15,644 bases of DNA from an uncultured Campylobacter sp. (GCF_938030815.1 NZ_CALHII010000086.1:1-15644), one strand, 5' to 3'; shown: positions 7,651 to 15,451, counted from the stretch's first letter. Numbers and translations: made by a program. The notes: generated by a model not told the origin, from the sequence alone.

Positions 7651-7928
7651 AAATAATCCAGTCTAAAAGATTTCATGCGCAGCTTAGCAAGATAGTAGAA
7701 TTTATCGCAGAGCACTCAGAGGATGCGGCGGAAAATTTTAAAAACGAGCTTTTTGCACGAGCAGGCGAGCTTGGCTTTATGCCGTATAAATTTCGTAGAT
7801 CAAAAAGCTTTGACGATGATAAAATTAGAGATTTCGTATTTAAGGGTTTCGTAATCCCGTATCTAATAGATGAACCCTACGATACGATCGTTATCCTGGC
7901 GATATTTAAGCAAAATTTATTGAGATAA
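7647..7928 (+). CDS. RelE/ParE-like toxin of a type II toxin-antitoxin pair
   Basis: This 93-residue protein has the compact RelE/ParE layout: two N-terminal helices (residues 6-42) followed by strands ending in RDFVFKGFVIPYLID (61-75) and TIVILAIFKQN (80-90). The pattern of Arg, then Tyr/Tyr-like strand residues, then the final hydrophobic strand is typical. RelE members cut mRNA on the ribosome while ParE members poison gyrase; I cannot decide between them. The start is TTG at 7647, overlapping the TGA of the upstream gene (TTGA), so translation is probably coupled. The expected toxicity and its neutralisation by the upstream protein are inferred. Confidence 0.78.
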   Translation: MKIIQSKRFHAQLSKIVEFIAEHSEDAAENFKNELFARAGELGFMPYKFRRSKSFDDDKIRDFVFKGFVIPYLIDEPYDTIVILAIFKQNLLR

Positions 7929-8145
7929 CTTGACGCCTGTTTAAAAACATCCGCGTTTAAATTCCGCGCTCCATTTATTAAAACCGCTCATTCGCCGACG
8001 CCGCAGCGCCAAATAAACCAACCGCTCGCCCCGCCAAATCACCGCATATTCGCGCGCGGCGCCGTAAATTTTAATTCTACGCGCAGCGTGCGAAAACAAC
8101 TCCGCTCGCCCCCTGCATAAAAGCAAACCTAAAAGATTTTTCGGC

Positions 8146-8151
8146 TACAAT
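8146..8151 (+). promoter_or_regulatory. Candidate -10 box for the MATE transporter gene
   Basis: TACAAT lies 22 bp before the ATG at 8174. There is no clear -35 box. The rest of 7929-8145 shows no convincing gene. Confidence 0.3.
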
Positions 8152-8173
8152 TTCCCCCAAATAAAGGCAAAAT

Positions 8174-9496
8174 ATGAAAGAAATCTCGCTACTAAGGCTC
8201 TCGCTCGCAATCTACGTCGATATGTTTTTGCGCCTCGTGACCACGTTTATCAACACCTACATGATCTCGCGCGTGGACGTCTCGCTAGTGGGCGCGCTGG
8301 GGGCGGGCAACGAGATATTTTTGCTCTTCGTCACCGTTTTCGGCTTCCTCGCCGTGGGCTGCTCGGTTCTCGTAGCACAGGCGCTGGGGGCAAGAAACAA
8401 AGTCCTAGCCATGCGCGCGATCCACACGAGCATCGCATTTAACGCGCTCGTGGGGCTTTGTAGCGGCGTTTTCGTCTTTAGCTGCGCGCCGTTTTTACTC
8501 CGCGCGCTGCAAGTACCCGCCGAGCTTTTGAGCGAAAGTGCGATCTATCTTAAGGTCATCAGCATCGTCTTTGCGATAGACGCCGTCGCGATCGTGCTTA
8601 GCGCCATCGTACGCGTCTACGGATACGCAAATTTTATCATCGCGGTCTCCGTGGCGATGAATTTAGTAACGCTCGCAGGCAACTACGTCGTGCTATTTAG
8701 GCCGTTCGGACTGCCGTACTACGGGCTTGAGGGCATCGGCGTGAGCACGATCGCGGGGCGCATGATCGGCGTATGTTTATTCTTCCTCATCATCACGAAG
8801 GTGCTAAAGATAAAATTTTACCTTACGATGTTTTTAAAGATCAAGCTCGCCACGCTGCGCAAAATTCTATCCGTAGGGCTTCCGAGTGCTGGCGAAAACA
8901 TGCTGTGGATCGTGCAGTATCTAGTCGCCTTCGCCTTCGTCGCGAGCATGGGCGAGGCGAGCCTTACCGTGCAGATGATCTATTTTCAAATTTCATCATT
9001 CATCTTCTTCGGCGGAAGCGCGATCAGCATGGCAAACGAAGTGATCGTAGGCCGCCTCGTAGGTGCCGCAAAGCCGCAGGAGGCGTATCGGCACACATTT
9101 ACCGCGCTACGCTTTGGGCTTGGGGCGACGGCACTTTTCGTCGCGATCGTGTTTTTAGCGCGCGAGCAGATCATGGAGCTACTGAGCCTCAGCGAGGCGC
9201 ACAGGCAGGTCATGCGGCCGCTTTTTTATCTCACGCTGGGGCTTGAGTTCGGACGGACGCTTAATATCGTGTTCGTAAACGCCCTGCGCGCAAGCGGCGA
9301 CGCGAGATTTCCCTTTGCGATGGGCGTGATCTTTATGTGGGGCGTCTCGATACCCGTGGGCTGGCTTTTGGGCATTCATCTGGGGTATGGAATTTTGGGC
9401 GTTTGGATCGGATTTTTCTGCGACGAGTGGCTGCGCGGCAGCGCGAATACGGCGCGATGGATAAGTAAAAAATGGCAGAGCAAAAAGTTAGTCTAA
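8174..9496 (+). CDS. MATE family efflux transporter
   Basis: This 440-residue inner-membrane protein has about twelve hydrophobic spans in two six-helix halves, the size and layout of multidrug and toxic-compound extrusion (MATE) proteins. The N-terminal TFINTYMISRVDVSLVGALG (residues 23-42), the VAQALGARN loop after span 2 and the corresponding EVIVGRLVGA segment in the second half are typical. MATE proteins export organic cations using sodium or proton gradients. The driving ion and substrate cannot be read. An AAAGG lies 7 bp before the ATG at 8174. The 3' end overlaps the next gene by 25 bp, so the two are likely co-transcribed. Confidence 0.9.
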   Translation: MKEISLLRLSLAIYVDMFLRLVTTFINTYMISRVDVSLVGALGAGNEIFLLFVTVFGFLAVGCSVLVAQALGARNKVLAMRAIHTSIAFNALVGLCSGVFVFSCAPFLLRALQVPAELLSESAIYLKVISIVFAIDAVAIVLSAIVRVYGYANFIIAVSVAMNLVTLAGNYVVLFRPFGLPYYGLEGIGVSTIAGRMIGVCLFFLIITKVLKIKFYLTMFLKIKLATLRKILSVGLPSAGENMLWIVQYLVAFAFVASMGEASLTVQMIYFQISSFIFFGGSAISMANEVIVGRLVGAAKPQEAYRHTFTALRFGLGATALFVAIVFLAREQIMELLSLSEAHRQVMRPLFYLTLGLEFGRTLNIVFVNALRASGDARFPFAMGVIFMWGVSIPVGWLLGIHLGYGILGVWIGFFCDEWLRGSANTARWISKKWQSKKLV

Positions 9497-10749
9497 ATTT
9501 GCTAGGCTTACCGATCAGTCTGCGTTTTAAGCGGATGAAATACGCGCGCATCCGCATTAGCAAGGACTGCGAAATCAGCGTCAGCGTGCCGCGCTCCTAC
9601 ACCGCGGCGCAGGCAGAAGACTTCATCCTGAAGCACGAAAGCTGGATCCGCCAAACGCTGGCGCGACTGCAAAGCAAGCTACTAGCGAGCGATCAGGTTA
9701 GAATTTTAGGCAAAATTTACAAGCTAAAATTTAGCCGCGAGGTCGGGCTCGGCGCAGACTGCGACGCGAGTAAAATTCCGAATGATGGTGCGAGTAGCGG
9801 CGTAAATAGTGCGGGCGTGGGCGCTAATGGCTGTACGGGCGGCGGTACGGGAAGTGAAATTTTAAAATTTCACTCGGGCGAGTGCGCCTCGCAAAATGGC
9901 GCGGCGAGCGATAATTTGAAATTTGACCTACCTGGCGATGCGGCGCAAGGGCTCGCGCAACAGAGCGAAGTACTACAAAGCGGCGGGGTTATAAATACGG
10001 CATCACAAAGTGTCCATAAGCAATCTCGCGGTGAAATTTTAAAATTTCACCCAAGCGGGTGCGCTCCACAAAGCGACGACGGAGGTAAATTTAACTCCGC
10101 CGCAAGCGATCAAATTTTAAAATTTGACCCTTCCGTAAGGGATGGAATTTTAAAATTTAATCCTGCCGCAAGGGACGGAATTTTAAAATTTAAACCCGCC
10201 GAGAGCGGAGAAATTTCAAAATTTAGTTTTGATACGAGTGATGAAATTCCGCTCATGAGCGAAAAAATTTCAAAATCTGCGAGCGAAAACGCGTCGCAAA
10301 ATGTAGCGCAAAGCGCGCAAGCGGAGGAGCCCGACGAGCCCGATTTTACGATCAAAAATTTTATCCAAAGCTCTAAATTTAAAGATAAGATTCTCATGTC
10401 ACGAGACGTGATCTTTTGTGAGAGCGAGAGCGAGTTTGCGGCGTTTAAAAAGGCCTTTGCGCTTGAGCTTTATCTGCGATATATCGCGAAATTTTCCCCG
10501 CGGATAGGCCGCAAGATCGTGCGGGTGCGGGTGCGCAAAATGCAGACGCGCTGGGGCAGCTGCAACCACGCTAAGGGCTATCTCAACTTCTCGCTAAGCC
10601 TGATAGAGCGGGATCCGCGCTTCGTCGAATACGTCGTACTGCACGAGCTCGCGCACCTCATCCATGCAAACCACGGAGCGGATTTTTACGCGCTTATCGC
10701 GCAGATCATGCCCGATTTTAGGGCGCGTATCAAGCTAGGCAAGGGCTAG
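9472..10749 (+). CDS. YgjP-type zinc metallopeptidase (DUF45) with a large repeat-derived internal insert
   Basis: The ends of this 425-residue protein match the YgjP/DUF45 family. The N terminus (residues 17-66) has the KRMKYARIRI and VSVPRSYT strands. The C terminus has TRWGSC (359-364), HELAH (391-395) and NHGADFY (400-406), giving zinc ligands His391, His395 and probably His401. Typical members are about 230-240 residues. The extra length is a low-complexity stretch at about residues 95-290, made of Gly/Ser/Asp-rich sequence with repeated ILKF words, absent from the usual family plan. It is encoded by AAATTTTAAAATTT palindromes and four 33-bp tandem units. The frame stays open throughout. 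The start at 9472 overlaps the MATE gene by 25 bp. The peptidase substrate is unknown. Confidence 0.85.
   Translation: MAEQKVSLNLLGLPISLRFKRMKYARIRISKDCEISVSVPRSYTAAQAEDFILKHESWIRQTLARLQSKLLASDQVRILGKIYKLKFSREVGLGADCDASKIPNDGASSGVNSAGVGANGCTGGGTGSEILKFHSGECASQNGAASDNLKFDLPGDAAQGLAQQSEVLQSGGVINTASQSVHKQSRGEILKFHPSGCAPQSDDGGKFNSAASDQILKFDPSVRDGILKFNPAARDGILKFKPAESGEISKFSFDTSDEIPLMSEKISKSASENASQNVAQSAQAEEPDEPDFTIKNFIQSSKFKDKILMSRDVIFCESESEFAAFKKAFALELYLRYIAKFSPRIGRKIVRVRVRKMQTRWGSCNHAKGYLNFSLSLIERDPRFVEYVVLHELAHLIHANHGADFYALIAQIMPDFRARIKLGKG
9853..9874. repeat. 22-bp perfect palindrome inside the peptidase gene, copy 1
   Basis: The arms read AGTGAAATTTT and AAAATTTCACT. In frame it encodes SEILKFHS. 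A nearly identical copy lies at 10030-10051. Confidence 0.8.
10030..10051. repeat. 22-bp perfect palindrome inside the peptidase gene, copy 2
   Basis: The arms read GGTGAAATTTT and AAAATTTCACC. In frame it encodes GEILKFHP. It shares its central 20 bp with the copy at 9853-9874, and the flanking codons are also similar (HSGECASQ versus HPSGCAPQ), so a longer unit was probably duplicated. Confidence 0.8.
10108..10239 (+). repeat. Four tandem 33-bp in-frame units in the peptidase gene
   Basis: Units at 10108-10140, 10141-10173, 10174-10206 and 10207-10239 each encode 11 residues: DQILKFDPSVR, DGILKFNPAAR, DGILKFKPAES, GEISKFSFDTS. Each carries the AT palindrome core at the same place. Units 2 and 3 are most alike and unit 4 is the most decayed. 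The 33-bp length keeps the reading frame open whatever the copy number. Confidence 0.85.
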
Positions 10750-10783
10750 TTCGCAGGCAGGGTGCCCGTTTAAATTTTACGCC

Positions 10784-10808
10784 ACTGCGGAACAGTTCTT
10801 GCCGCAGT
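10784..10808. terminator. GC-rich hairpin between convergent genes
   Basis: ACTGCGG (10784-10790) and CCGCAGT (10802-10808) form a perfect 7-bp stem with an 11-base loop, 35 bp after the peptidase stop. No T-run follows on the plus strand. It may stop or stabilise transcripts from either side, but this is a weak call. Confidence 0.35.
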
Positions 10809-10925
10809 CGATAAATTTCAACCGATCTTTCACTCCTCTTTCGCCCCACGCCGTAGCAAGCCGCAGCCAGTCCGAACTCGCGCGGCGCAGACAGCGAATT
10901 TCGCAAATTTTCGCGGGCCAAAACG

Positions 10926-11368
10926 CTAATCCAAAGCCGCAAATTCCACGTATTTCTCCATCGCAACCAGCAGGAGCCAGCGCGCGGTAGGGCTGAAAAA
11001 ATAGTGGTGTTCGGGGACTTGCTCCATTATAAATTTTAAAAAATTGTAAAAATATTCGGGCGCAAATTTAACCTCGGCGCTCGTTAGACTATCGCCCAGA
11101 TAGCAGATTTCGCCGCCTAAAATCCTCTTTTTTGCCGCGGGGTTTGCGTCTATGAAGCTTCTGGCACCGGCAAAGCTGGGGCAGTACGCGGTCGCGTAAT
11201 CTTTCAGACCCCGCAAGACGGGCTTGGAGCCGATGAAGGTAAAATTTTTTTCTCTATAAAGCGCGCTCTGCCCTCGCTTACCTGCCAGCGATCGCCCAAG
11301 CTCGATAAAAACGCAAACATCTCATCATCTGCGGATCTGAAATTTGCGGGTCCATTTTTACGATCCAT
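10926..11368 (-). pseudogene. Hypothetical protein gene, reading frame shifted by one base at an A7 run
   Basis: I do not recognise this family. An ATG at 11368 has a good AAGGA site 5 bp upstream and starts MDRKNGPANFRSADDEM. The frame runs to GRARFIEKK and then meets seven A (T at 11245-11251 on the plus strand), after which it ends at a TGA about 14 codons later. The -1 frame, open from there, reads NFTFIGSKPVLRGLKDY and continues to the stop at 10926 with an ordered, protein-like composition (Tyr/Phe-rich, ending VAMEKYVEFAALD). One extra A would give an intact protein of 147 residues. The downstream frame's only early start is a TTG at 11216 with no ribosome binding site, so two separate genes are less likely. 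It could be a pseudogene, a sequencing error, slippage-controlled expression or phase variation. Confidence 0.6.
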
Positions 11369-11754
11369 TTTCGTCCTTTTTAAATTCGTAGTCGCTTGCG
11401 GTGCACGAACTGCGACCCTGCTATCGTTTAACGCCGCAGTAGCGCTCAAAGCCCGCCGCAGACGCGGATAAAATTCTACCAGCAAGCATTGCCTTATAAA
11501 GCCGCCGCGCAGTGTTTGTGACGATCAGACAGAGAGCGCTTAGCAAAGCTAAACGCGATAGGCACTTATCACATGAAGCCGCGGATGAAGATCAAGCAAG
11601 CTACGATCAAATGAACGACGCCTAGCGAGCGGCCAAACAAGCGGTAGGGGGTAGCTAAACAGGCAGCGGCTAAATTAAAATTCCACAGCCCGCTAAACTA
11701 AACTAAAGCTTAAATAATCGCCGCTCAAAACAGATCAAGGCAAATCAAGGCAGT
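11369..11754. other. Gene-free stretch between the frameshifted gene and dnaJ
   Basis: About 390 bp with no credible gene. The frame of the hypothetical gene stays open upstream to 11485, but the ribosome binding site points to the start at 11368. A 9-bp word ATCAAGGCA occurs twice at 11734-11742 and 11744-11752, just after the dnaJ stop. No terminator hairpin with a T-run is evident. Confidence 0.4.
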
Positions 11755-12846
11755 TTACTTGAAAAAATTCTTGATTTTATCGAGTATCCCCTCGTCGTCT
11801 CCGCCCTTGCTACCGAAGCTTTCTTGAAGCTCGCGCAAAAGCGCCTCTTGCTTCTCATTCAATTTTTTAGGCGTCTGGACGTTTACCTGCACGATCAGAT
11901 CGCCGTTTTTCTTAGTGCGGATATTTGGCGCGCCCTCGCCGTATATCGTGAAGCGCTGCTTGTCCTTCGTGCCTACTTTGAGCTTTAGCTCCGCCTTACC
12001 GCGCGGCGTCGGCACCTCGATGCTCTCGCCCAAGATCGCCTGCGTGAAAAACACCGGCACCTCGATATACAGGTCGTCTCCGTCGCGCAGGAAGTGGCTG
12101 TCCTCCTTCACGCGCACTATCACGTATAGATCCCCGATCTCGCCGGTTTTAGAGACGTTGCCCTTGCCGCTTAGGCGCACGCGCTGTCCGTCGTCTATGC
12201 CTGCAGGAATGTCAAATTTAAGGCTCACGTCCTCTTCGGTAAAGCCCTTGCCGCCGCAATCCTTGCACCTGTCTTTTACGATCTCGCCCGTACCGCCGCA
12301 TTCGGAGCAGCTTTGGATGAAGCTCATATATCCGCGTCTGACCGCGACGCGCCCCGTGCCGCCGCAAGCGGAGCAGGTATGTCTTTTTTTATCCTTCGAG
12401 CCGGTGGCGTCGCAGGTGGAGCACGGCTTTTTGATCTTGTATTTTATCTCCTTGTGTACGCCCTCTAAAGCCTCTTTAAACTCCAGCGTTACGGCCAGTT
12501 CGGTATCTATGCCGTATGGATCGCTAGGGCGTGAGCGACCGCCTCCGCCGAATGCCTGCTCGAAAAAATCGCCGAAAATCGAGCTAAAATCAAATCCTCC
12601 GCCGCCTGCGCCGCTATATGCGCCGCTGATGCCCTCTTTGCCGTAGCGATCATACATCCTGCGCTTTTGATCGTCGCTTAAAATTTGATATGCTTCGTTG
12701 ATCTTTTTAAATTTCTCCTCCGATTCCTTGTCGCCTTGGTTGCGGTCGGGATGGAATTGCAAAGCGAGCTTTCGAAACGCCTTTTTTATCGTCTCGGCGT
12801 CGGCATCGCGCGCCACGCCTAAAATTTCATAATAATCTTCTTCCAC
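11755..12846 (-). CDS. dnaJ: Chaperone protein DnaJ (Hsp40)
   Basis: DnaJ delivers unfolded proteins to DnaK and stimulates its ATPase in the cytoplasm. This 363-residue protein has the J-domain with HPD at 32-34 and a Gly/Phe-rich region at about 73-104. The zinc centre has four CxxC pairs (142/145, 158/161, 180/183, 194/197), followed by the C-terminal substrate-binding domains to about 330. The first zinc repeat reads CSTCDATG rather than CxxCxGxG, a small departure. The start is GTG at 12846, with AAGGAG 6 bp upstream. It diverges from racR, as in C. jejuni. I saw no CIRCE or HAIR heat-shock operator upstream. Confidence 0.96.
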   Translation of the reverse strand: MEEDYYEILGVARDADAETIKKAFRKLALQFHPDRNQGDKESEEKFKKINEAYQILSDDQKRRMYDRYGKEGISGAYSGAGGGGFDFSSIFGDFFEQAFGGGGRSRPSDPYGIDTELAVTLEFKEALEGVHKEIKYKIKKPCSTCDATGSKDKKRHTCSACGGTGRVAVRRGYMSFIQSCSECGGTGEIVKDRCKDCGGKGFTEEDVSLKFDIPAGIDDGQRVRLSGKGNVSKTGEIGDLYVIVRVKEDSHFLRDGDDLYIEVPVFFTQAILGESIEVPTPRGKAELKLKVGTKDKQRFTIYGEGAPNIRTKKNGDLIVQVNVQTPKKLNEKQEALLRELQESFGSKGGDDEGILDKIKNFFK

Positions 12847-12903
12847 GAAATTCTCCTTAAACTATACAAAAGGGGCAATTTTATCCAAATTTAATAAAAC
12901 GCA

Positions 12904-12918
12904 AGTTAAGACTTAACT
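12904..12918. promoter_or_regulatory. Perfect inverted repeat in the dnaJ-racR intergenic region, candidate operator
   Basis: AGTTAAG and CTTAACT flank a single A, giving 7-bp perfect arms. It covers the expected -35 region of the racR promoter (TATAAT at 12928-12933) and lies about 58 bp upstream of the dnaJ GTG. Binding by RacR or another regulator is inferred from position only. Confidence 0.5.
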
Positions 12919-12927
12919 ATTTTTATG

Positions 12928-12933
12928 TATAAT
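12928..12933 (+). promoter_or_regulatory. -10 box of the racR-racS-recR operon
   Basis: A consensus TATAAT lies 42 bp before the racR ATG. TTAAGA at 12906-12911, 16 bp upstream, could be a weak -35 box and falls inside the inverted repeat. Confidence 0.6.
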
Positions 12934-12975
12934 GCAATATTTAAAATTTCAAATCAACGATGCAAAGGATAAAAA

Positions 12976-13647
12976 ATGATAAATGTATTGATGATAGAAG
13001 ACGACAGCGAGTTTGCACAGCTTCTAACCGAATATCTGGCTAAATTTAACATCCAAGTTACAAACTTTGAAGACCCGTATCTGGGCATTAGCGCAGGGAT
13101 CAAAAACTACGATCTGCTGATTTTGGATCTTACGCTTCCTGGGATGGACGGACTTGAAGTCTGCAAAGAGATCCGCGAGAAATACGATATTCCGATCATC
13201 ATCAGCTCGGCTAGAAGCGACGTGAGCGATCGCGTCGTAGGCCTTCAGATCGGAGCGGACGATTACCTACCGAAGCCTTATGATCCAAAAGAGATGCACG
13301 CGCGCATCATGAGTTTAATCCGCCGCTATAAAAAAGCTAGCGAAAAGGAAGAAACCGCCACGGATAGCGTATTTCGCATCGACGACAAGCGCCATGAAAT
13401 TTACTTCGGCGAGGAGTCGCTCGTGTTAACGCCTGCGGAGTATGAAATTTTAGAATACCTCATCAAGCAGCATAGCTTTTCGGTATCTCGCGAGCAGCTC
13501 GTATACCATTGCAAGAGCCTAAAAGATAAGGACTCAAAGAGCCTAGATGTCATCATCGGACGCCTACGCACCAAAATCGGCGATAGTTCCAAAGCGCCCA
13601 AGCATATCTTTTCGGTTCGCGGTATCGGCTACAAGCTCATCGGATGA
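12976..13647 (+). CDS. racR: Response regulator RacR (OmpR family)
   Basis: This 223-residue DNA-binding response regulator has a receiver domain (residues 1-118) with acidic pair Glu8-Asp9, phosphoacceptor Asp51 in LILDLTLPGMDG, Ser78 and Lys100. A winged-helix OmpR-type output domain (about 130-222) ends in IFSVRGIGYKLI. Its place between divergent dnaJ and a kinase followed by recR matches C. jejuni racR, whose system is tied to temperature-dependent growth, colonisation and low-oxygen metabolism. Orthology is inferred from order and family; the target genes here are unknown. The ATG at 12976 has AAAGGA about 7 bp upstream, and the stop overlaps racS by 4 bp (ATGA). Confidence 0.92.
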   Translation: MINVLMIEDDSEFAQLLTEYLAKFNIQVTNFEDPYLGISAGIKNYDLLILDLTLPGMDGLEVCKEIREKYDIPIIISSARSDVSDRVVGLQIGADDYLPKPYDPKEMHARIMSLIRRYKKASEKEETATDSVFRIDDKRHEIYFGEESLVLTPAEYEILEYLIKQHSFSVSREQLVYHCKSLKDKDSKSLDVIIGRLRTKIGDSSKAPKHIFSVRGIGYKLIG

Positions 13648-14885
13648 AACACTCCTTAATCACTAAAATTTCGGTTTTTTTTGTAATCGCGATCATCTTA
13701 GTCTGCGTGCTTTTCATCACGTTCGCACGGATGCAGATGAATAGAGCTCTAGGTAGCATGCAGGCTAATCAAATAAACGCGGTCAATAATCTACTTGAGC
13801 TATACAAGCGTAATGCCCCTCCCAGCGATATTGAGCGCTACTTCTCCAGCTACGGCTTGGAGCTTGTAAAAGACAAAAATATCATCCAAAACATCATCAC
13901 GAGTGGTAAAATTTTTTTCGTCCAAGATACTTCTATCGGCGAGTTTAGCTCGGTCGAGTATAATAATTCACTGTTTTTAAATATCAAAAACAACTCTTTT
14001 GTCGTGGTTTTCGAAAGCCTTGGCACGAAGAATTTAAACGATCCGCTTTGGGTTGGGTTTTTGCTTACGATGGCGGTTTTGATCTCACTTTATCTATCAA
14101 TAGTGCGAAGCTTCACGCCGCTAAAAAAACTAAGCAAAAATATCAAAAAATTCGCCCAAGGTAATTTGGACGTAAATTTAGCCGCTGCGCACAGCGAGGA
14201 CGAGATCGGGCAGGTCGCGCAGGAATTTAACAACGCAATCGCTAAAATTCAAGAGCTGATCCGCTCGCGCCAGCTATTTTTACGCACCATCATGCATGAG
14301 CTTAAAACCCCGATCGGCAAGGGCAGGCTCATCACCGAAATGCTCGATGACGAAACGCAAAAAGAGCGGCTCGTCAATGTCTTCGAGCGGCTTGAAATTT
14401 TAATCAACGAGTTTGCCAAAATCGAGCAACTGCTCTCAAAAAGCTACTCGCTAAATTATCAGGATTATCATTTCAGCCTCATTTTAGAGCAAGTAAAAGA
14501 TATGTCTATGCTCGATAACTGGGACGAGCTCATCAGCACGGATATCGAGTGCGACGCGGTGATAAACGTGGATTTCGGGCTATTTGCGCTGGCGATTAAA
14601 AATTTAATCGATAACGCCCTAAAATACTCCAGCGATAAAAAAGTCCGCATCATCTGCGATGAAAACAAAGTAAGCGTCGCCAACCGCGGAGCGGCGCTTG
14701 CAAAATCATTCGAGCACTATAAGCAGGCCTTTATCAGAAATAAAGACGAGAAAGCCACCGGCATGGGGCTCGGGCTTTACATCATCGATAAAATTTGCGA
14801 GCTGCATAAATTCCGCTTCGAGTACAATTACAGCGACGGCACGCACTACTTCTCGATCGTCTTTTCGCCAAAGGGCGCTATATGA
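13644..14885 (+). CDS. racS: Sensor histidine kinase RacS (ArsS-like)
   Basis: This 413-residue inner-membrane kinase has membrane spans at about 8-29 and 134-154 enclosing a roughly 105-residue periplasmic sensor region, then a HAMP linker (about 155-207). The phosphoacceptor His218 sits in MHELKTPIGKGRLI. The ATP-binding domain shows the N box around NLIDNALKYSS (320-330) and a glycine-rich MGLGLYIIDK (374-383). The HELKTPIGKG form and the LEILINEFAKIEQLLSK helix (250-266) are typical of the epsilonproteobacterial ArsS/RacS group. It is expected to phosphorylate RacR. It overlaps racR and recR by 4 bp at each end. The signal sensed is not evident from sequence. Confidence 0.92.
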   Translation: MKHSLITKISVFFVIAIILVCVLFITFARMQMNRALGSMQANQINAVNNLLELYKRNAPPSDIERYFSSYGLELVKDKNIIQNIITSGKIFFVQDTSIGEFSSVEYNNSLFLNIKNNSFVVVFESLGTKNLNDPLWVGFLLTMAVLISLYLSIVRSFTPLKKLSKNIKKFAQGNLDVNLAAAHSEDEIGQVAQEFNNAIAKIQELIRSRQLFLRTIMHELKTPIGKGRLITEMLDDETQKERLVNVFERLEILINEFAKIEQLLSKSYSLNYQDYHFSLILEQVKDMSMLDNWDELISTDIECDAVINVDFGLFALAIKNLIDNALKYSSDKKVRIICDENKVSVANRGAALAKSFEHYKQAFIRNKDEKATGMGLGLYIIDKICELHKFRFEYNYSDGTHYFSIVFSPKGAI

Positions 14886-15451
14886 GCGGCACAGACAGGT
14901 TTGAAGAGCTCGTCGCAAGCTTTGAAAAGCTTCCCGGCGTGGGCAAAAAATCCGCCCTGCGCTTTGCCTACTACGTAAGCGTGCAAAATTCCTTTATGGG
15001 GCTAAATTTAGCGCACAATATCGAAGAGGCGGTGCGCGGACTGCACAGATGCCGCATCTGTGGTGCGGTATGCGAGGGCGAGATCTGCGAATACTGCGCC
15101 GACGAGGAGCGCGAGAGCGATAAAATTTGCATCGTCGAAAACCCAAAAGATATCTTTATTTTAGAGAGCAATAAAATTTACAACGGCCGCTACTTCGTGC
15201 TACAAAGCGCAGGCGAAGAGACGGTGGAAGCCCTGCGCGCCATGGTGGAGCAAAACGGTGCGAGTGAGCTGATTTTCGCGCTGACGCCGGGCATTAACTC
15301 CGACGGGATCATGCTTTACGTCGAGGACAAGCTCGCGGATCTGGGTTTGAAATTTACCAAGCTTGCCCAAGGCGTGCCTACGGGCGTGAGCTTAGATAAC
15401 GTCGATATGCTCTCGCTGATAAAGGCGATCAACGGGCGCACTGAAATTTAA
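14882..15451 (+). CDS. recR: Recombination mediator protein RecR
   Basis: RecR works with RecO (and RecF where present) to load RecA on single-stranded DNA at gaps. This 189-residue protein has the helix-hairpin-helix LPGVGKKSALRFAYY (17-31), a zinc finger with Cys57/Cys60 and Cys69/Cys72, and a Toprim domain from about residue 80 (CIVENPKDIFILE). It ends with the LAQGVPTGVSLDNVD Walker-B-like segment (161-175). Its length is close to the roughly 190 residues of Campylobacter RecR. The ATG overlaps the racS stop (ATGA), so it is the last gene of the racRS transcript, as in C. jejuni. Confidence 0.95.
   Translation: MSGTDRFEELVASFEKLPGVGKKSALRFAYYVSVQNSFMGLNLAHNIEEAVRGLHRCRICGAVCEGEICEYCADEERESDKICIVENPKDIFILESNKIYNGRYFVLQSAGEETVEALRAMVEQNGASELIFALTPGINSDGIMLYVEDKLADLGLKFTKLAQGVPTGVSLDNVDMLSLIKAINGRTEI

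Noticed and set aside
7941..8126. 61-codon minus-strand open frame before the MATE gene
   Set aside because: Arg-rich composition, no ribosome binding site, and it lies in the likely leader of the transporter gene.
11204..11485. A separate 93-codon gene starting at 11485
   Set aside because: The first 39 codons lack a ribosome binding site and protein-like composition; the start at 11368 with AAGGA is better, and the tail after the A7 run is out of frame.
11915..12646. 243-codon plus-strand open frame opposite dnaJ
   Set aside because: Pro/Ser-rich antisense shadow of a certain gene.
12847..12975. Heat-shock operators (CIRCE or HAIR) upstream of dnaJ
   Set aside because: I looked for TTAGCACTC/GAGTGCTAA and CTTGAGT/ACTCAAG pairs and found neither; the only dyad is AGTTAAG-A-CTTAACT.
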